A stretch of 44,104 bases of DNA, from assembly GCA_023431185.1 (NCBI GenBank), contig JAEYXS010000086.1:1-44104 (forward strand), given 5' to 3'. Of this stretch, positions 42,740 through 44,104 are shown piece by piece. The position numbers and the translations under genes are program-made. The stretch comes from Verrucomicrobiota bacterium (lineage in GTDB: Bacteria > Verrucomicrobiota > Verrucomicrobiia > Limisphaerales > JAEYXS01). A model generated the notes under the pieces. That model was not told the origin of the DNA, searched no databases, and saw only the letters and a list, made by a program, of their open reading frames with translations. Numbering within the stretch: position 1 is the stretch's first letter; each line of letters starts with the position of its first letter.

Positions 42740-43208
42740 TTTCCTTTCCAAATCAGGACGTTCCGAAATCATGTCACGCATCCGCGGACGTGGCAACGAA
42801 CGGACTGAACGAGCATTGATACGCGTATTTAGGGACAACGGAATCAATGGCTGGCGACGCCATCAATCCATCAAGTTTGAGACGAAGGGTCTTCGGAAAA
42901 GATTAGCCAGTGATGGAACGGTCTTCAAACCAGTCGTGCGTCCCGACTTCTGTTTCCCAAATTCCAAAGTGGCAGTTTTCGTTGATGGATGCTTCTGGCA
43001 TGGCTGCCCCAAGTGCTATCGGCGGCCGAAAAGCAGGAAAAGGTTCTGGTCAGCAAAGGTTTTGAGAAATCGTGAAAGGGATGCGTTTCAAACGTGGCAA
43101 CTGAAGCGCAAAGGTTGGAACGTAATTCGGATCTGGGAACACCAACTCCAATCGAAAAGCATCCTAAAACTCGCCGACCGTTTAGCCAGAGTGACACGAA
43201 AGCCATAA
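42723..43208 (+). CDS. vsr: Very short patch repair endonuclease (Vsr)
   Basis: 161 residues, from GTG 42723 (GTG 42732 also possible). MSRIRGRGNERTERALIRVF matches the Vsr N-terminus. The active site follows: RPDFCFPNSKVAVFVDGCFW with Asp75, then HGCPKC (His93, Cys95, Cys98, zinc ligands) and FWSAKVLRNRERD. Vsr nicks next to T in T:G mismatches formed when 5-methylcytosine deaminates, so it is a partner of the adjacent C5-methyltransferase. It overlaps that gene by up to 17 bp, suggesting translational coupling. The insert LRKRLASDGTVFKPVV before the catalytic Asp is longer than in E. coli Vsr. Confidence 0.92.
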   Translation: MSIVCDFLSKSGRSEIMSRIRGRGNERTERALIRVFRDNGINGWRRHQSIKFETKGLRKRLASDGTVFKPVVRPDFCFPNSKVAVFVDGCFWHGCPKCYRRPKSRKRFWSAKVLRNRERDAFQTWQLKRKGWNVIRIWEHQLQSKSILKLADRLARVTRKP

Positions 43209-43287
43209 ATTTTTGGTCAGCACCACAAAACCGAGCACCAGAGAAAAATGTTGATCACCCCATCCAGGCAAGTTACTATCAAGCGAT

Positions 43288-43590
43288 ATGGGCATCACAT
43301 TAATACCGTTAAGACCAACAAAAGCAGCACTGCACAAACTCGAGATGCCGATGGCATTGAAGTATACTTGGGACGAATGGATCTCGTTGCGAGGCATGCT
43401 TAAAGATGAAGGCGTGGACATAAGCAAGTTGGCGGAAACAAATGATGGCGACAAGTTACCTGCCATCAAATGCCGCGAAATCGCTGACGTCATTGAACGG
43501 CAGTTTCAGAGCGCCAACAAAGCCGATGCAAGCGCACTCAAAGAGGAGCTTTTTCTATGGAGGAACTCGGGCGGATTCAAACAGTGTTGA
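43288..43590 (+). CDS. Hypothetical protein linked to the restriction-modification island
   Basis: 100 residues, starting MGITLIPLRPTKAALHKLEM, mostly helical (WDEWISLRGMLKDEGVDISK; REIADVIERQFQSANKADAS), with no membrane segment and no family recognised. It follows vsr by 79 bp on the same strand and has similar A+T content. No clear ribosome binding site is seen before the ATG at 43288. It may be a regulatory or accessory gene of the island or an unrelated small gene. An overlapping frame on the opposite strand (43182-43493) looks less protein-like. Confidence 0.48.
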   Translation: MGITLIPLRPTKAALHKLEMPMALKYTWDEWISLRGMLKDEGVDISKLAETNDGDKLPAIKCREIADVIERQFQSANKADASALKEELFLWRNSGGFKQC

Positions 43591-44104
43591 TAACGCAAAA
43601 AATCTTCGTTTGAAACTTCCTCTCTTGGAAAGGTTTGGGGAAAATGTCGCTCACAGATAAGAAATTTCGGTTGTTTTCTTTGGTGGGCGTGGGAAAGTGT
43701 TAGTGCTGGCAGCTCGCTGCTGGTAAAGGACGGGGTAAAGCTCGGTCTCAGGTTTCTGGTCTGAAGTTTCAGGTCGGGGACGGGAAGGAAAGGGCAGAAA
43801 ATCCCAGGTCACTAAGCATAGCGATGCGTTGTTGCGTCGATGTGTCCTGCGTTGGCGGGGAGGAGATGAGTCCTTATGGAGCCAGCCGAAGGCCGAGCGT
43901 CGGCTTCCCTCTATGGGAAGGGATTCGTGGGTTTCGGCGGTGGTGGGGTGTGGGTTTCACGGTGCCTTGGCGAAAAGGGGCAGGGCGGCGGGGCACCACC
44001 GCCCTACCGCTTCAGGATCTGTGAGAGGGTCGGGTGTTTGGGTCGGGGCCCGTAAGCTGGAGGGCGAACTGGACGTCGGTGGGCGTAGGATTTTATGACT
44101 CACC
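43591..44104. other. Non-coding G-rich region at the right edge
   Basis: No convincing gene is seen in the last 514 bp. The plus strand is strikingly G-rich from about 43680 onward. It holds a hairpin GGGCGG...CCGCCC (43983-44004) within a GGTAGGGCG-like repeat, and a GCCGA-GCG-TCGGC dyad near 43893-43905. An ATG close to 44096 could open a gene beyond the window. Confidence 0.4.

Noticed and set aside
43182..43493. 103-residue minus-strand frame overlapping the gene after vsr
   Set aside because: The composition is not protein-like in pattern, and the plus-strand frame is co-directional with the island genes.

Overview
The window looks like GC-rich chromosomal DNA from a member of the Verrucomicrobiota, probably a Pedosphaera/Limisphaera-like lineage. 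This is inferred from four things: a run of prepilin-type proteins of the sort abundant in that phylum, a very large secreted protein whose C-terminal beta domain is typical of the phylum, a PVC-type beta-propeller secreted protein, and intergenic repeats known from PVC genomes. No rRNA, tRNA or CRISPR array was seen.

Left edge to 20.0 kb: the window opens on the last 49 codons and terminal repeat of an IS1595-family element. A minus-strand HEAT-repeat/THUMP/RNA-methyltransferase gene follows. Then comes the main feature, an apparent minus-strand transcription unit of about 18 kb read from 20028 down to 1998. It starts with a BrnT/BrnA toxin-antitoxin pair. Two GspG-like pseudopilins, three further pseudopilins (GspH-, GspI- and GspJ-like) and a 1287-residue PilX-like membrane-anchored protein follow. 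It ends with a 3177-residue subtilisin-family protease carrying P-domains, a beta-propeller and six cadherin-like repeats. Genes overlap or are separated by 0-26 bp, and a strong hairpin terminator (1944-1978) closes the unit. No secretion ATPase, secretin or prepilin peptidase is present, so the assembly machinery must be encoded elsewhere.

20.3-27.3 kb: housekeeping and envelope genes. These are tcdA (tRNA t6A cyclisation), a secreted sorbosone-dehydrogenase-like protein, a small membrane protein, a TPR protein, a PBP4-type D-Ala-D-Ala carboxypeptidase (dacB), a small lipoprotein, a 156-bp element with 31-bp inverted ends, and a bitopic membrane protein.

27.3-33.8 kb: a complete tripartite RND efflux operon in the order TetR regulator, outer-membrane lipoprotein, periplasmic adaptor, HAE1-type pump. 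It has a palindromic operator in front and a clean terminator behind.

34.0-39.7 kb: a small protein of unknown function and a membrane pyrophosphatase with a lysine signature of the K+-independent class. Upstream of the pyrophosphatase lies a compact locus (43-codon ORF or small RNA) with a sigma-54-like promoter and a strong terminator. A secreted hypothetical protein with repeat DNA upstream comes next, then an hscB/iscA-type Fe-S pair.

39.9-43.6 kb: a Sau3AI-type restriction-modification island. The restriction gene and the C5-cytosine methyltransferase gene are head to head with start codons overlapping in one CATG, followed by a Vsr endonuclease and a 100-residue protein of unknown function. 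The last 0.5 kb is G-rich apparently non-coding sequence with small inverted repeats.
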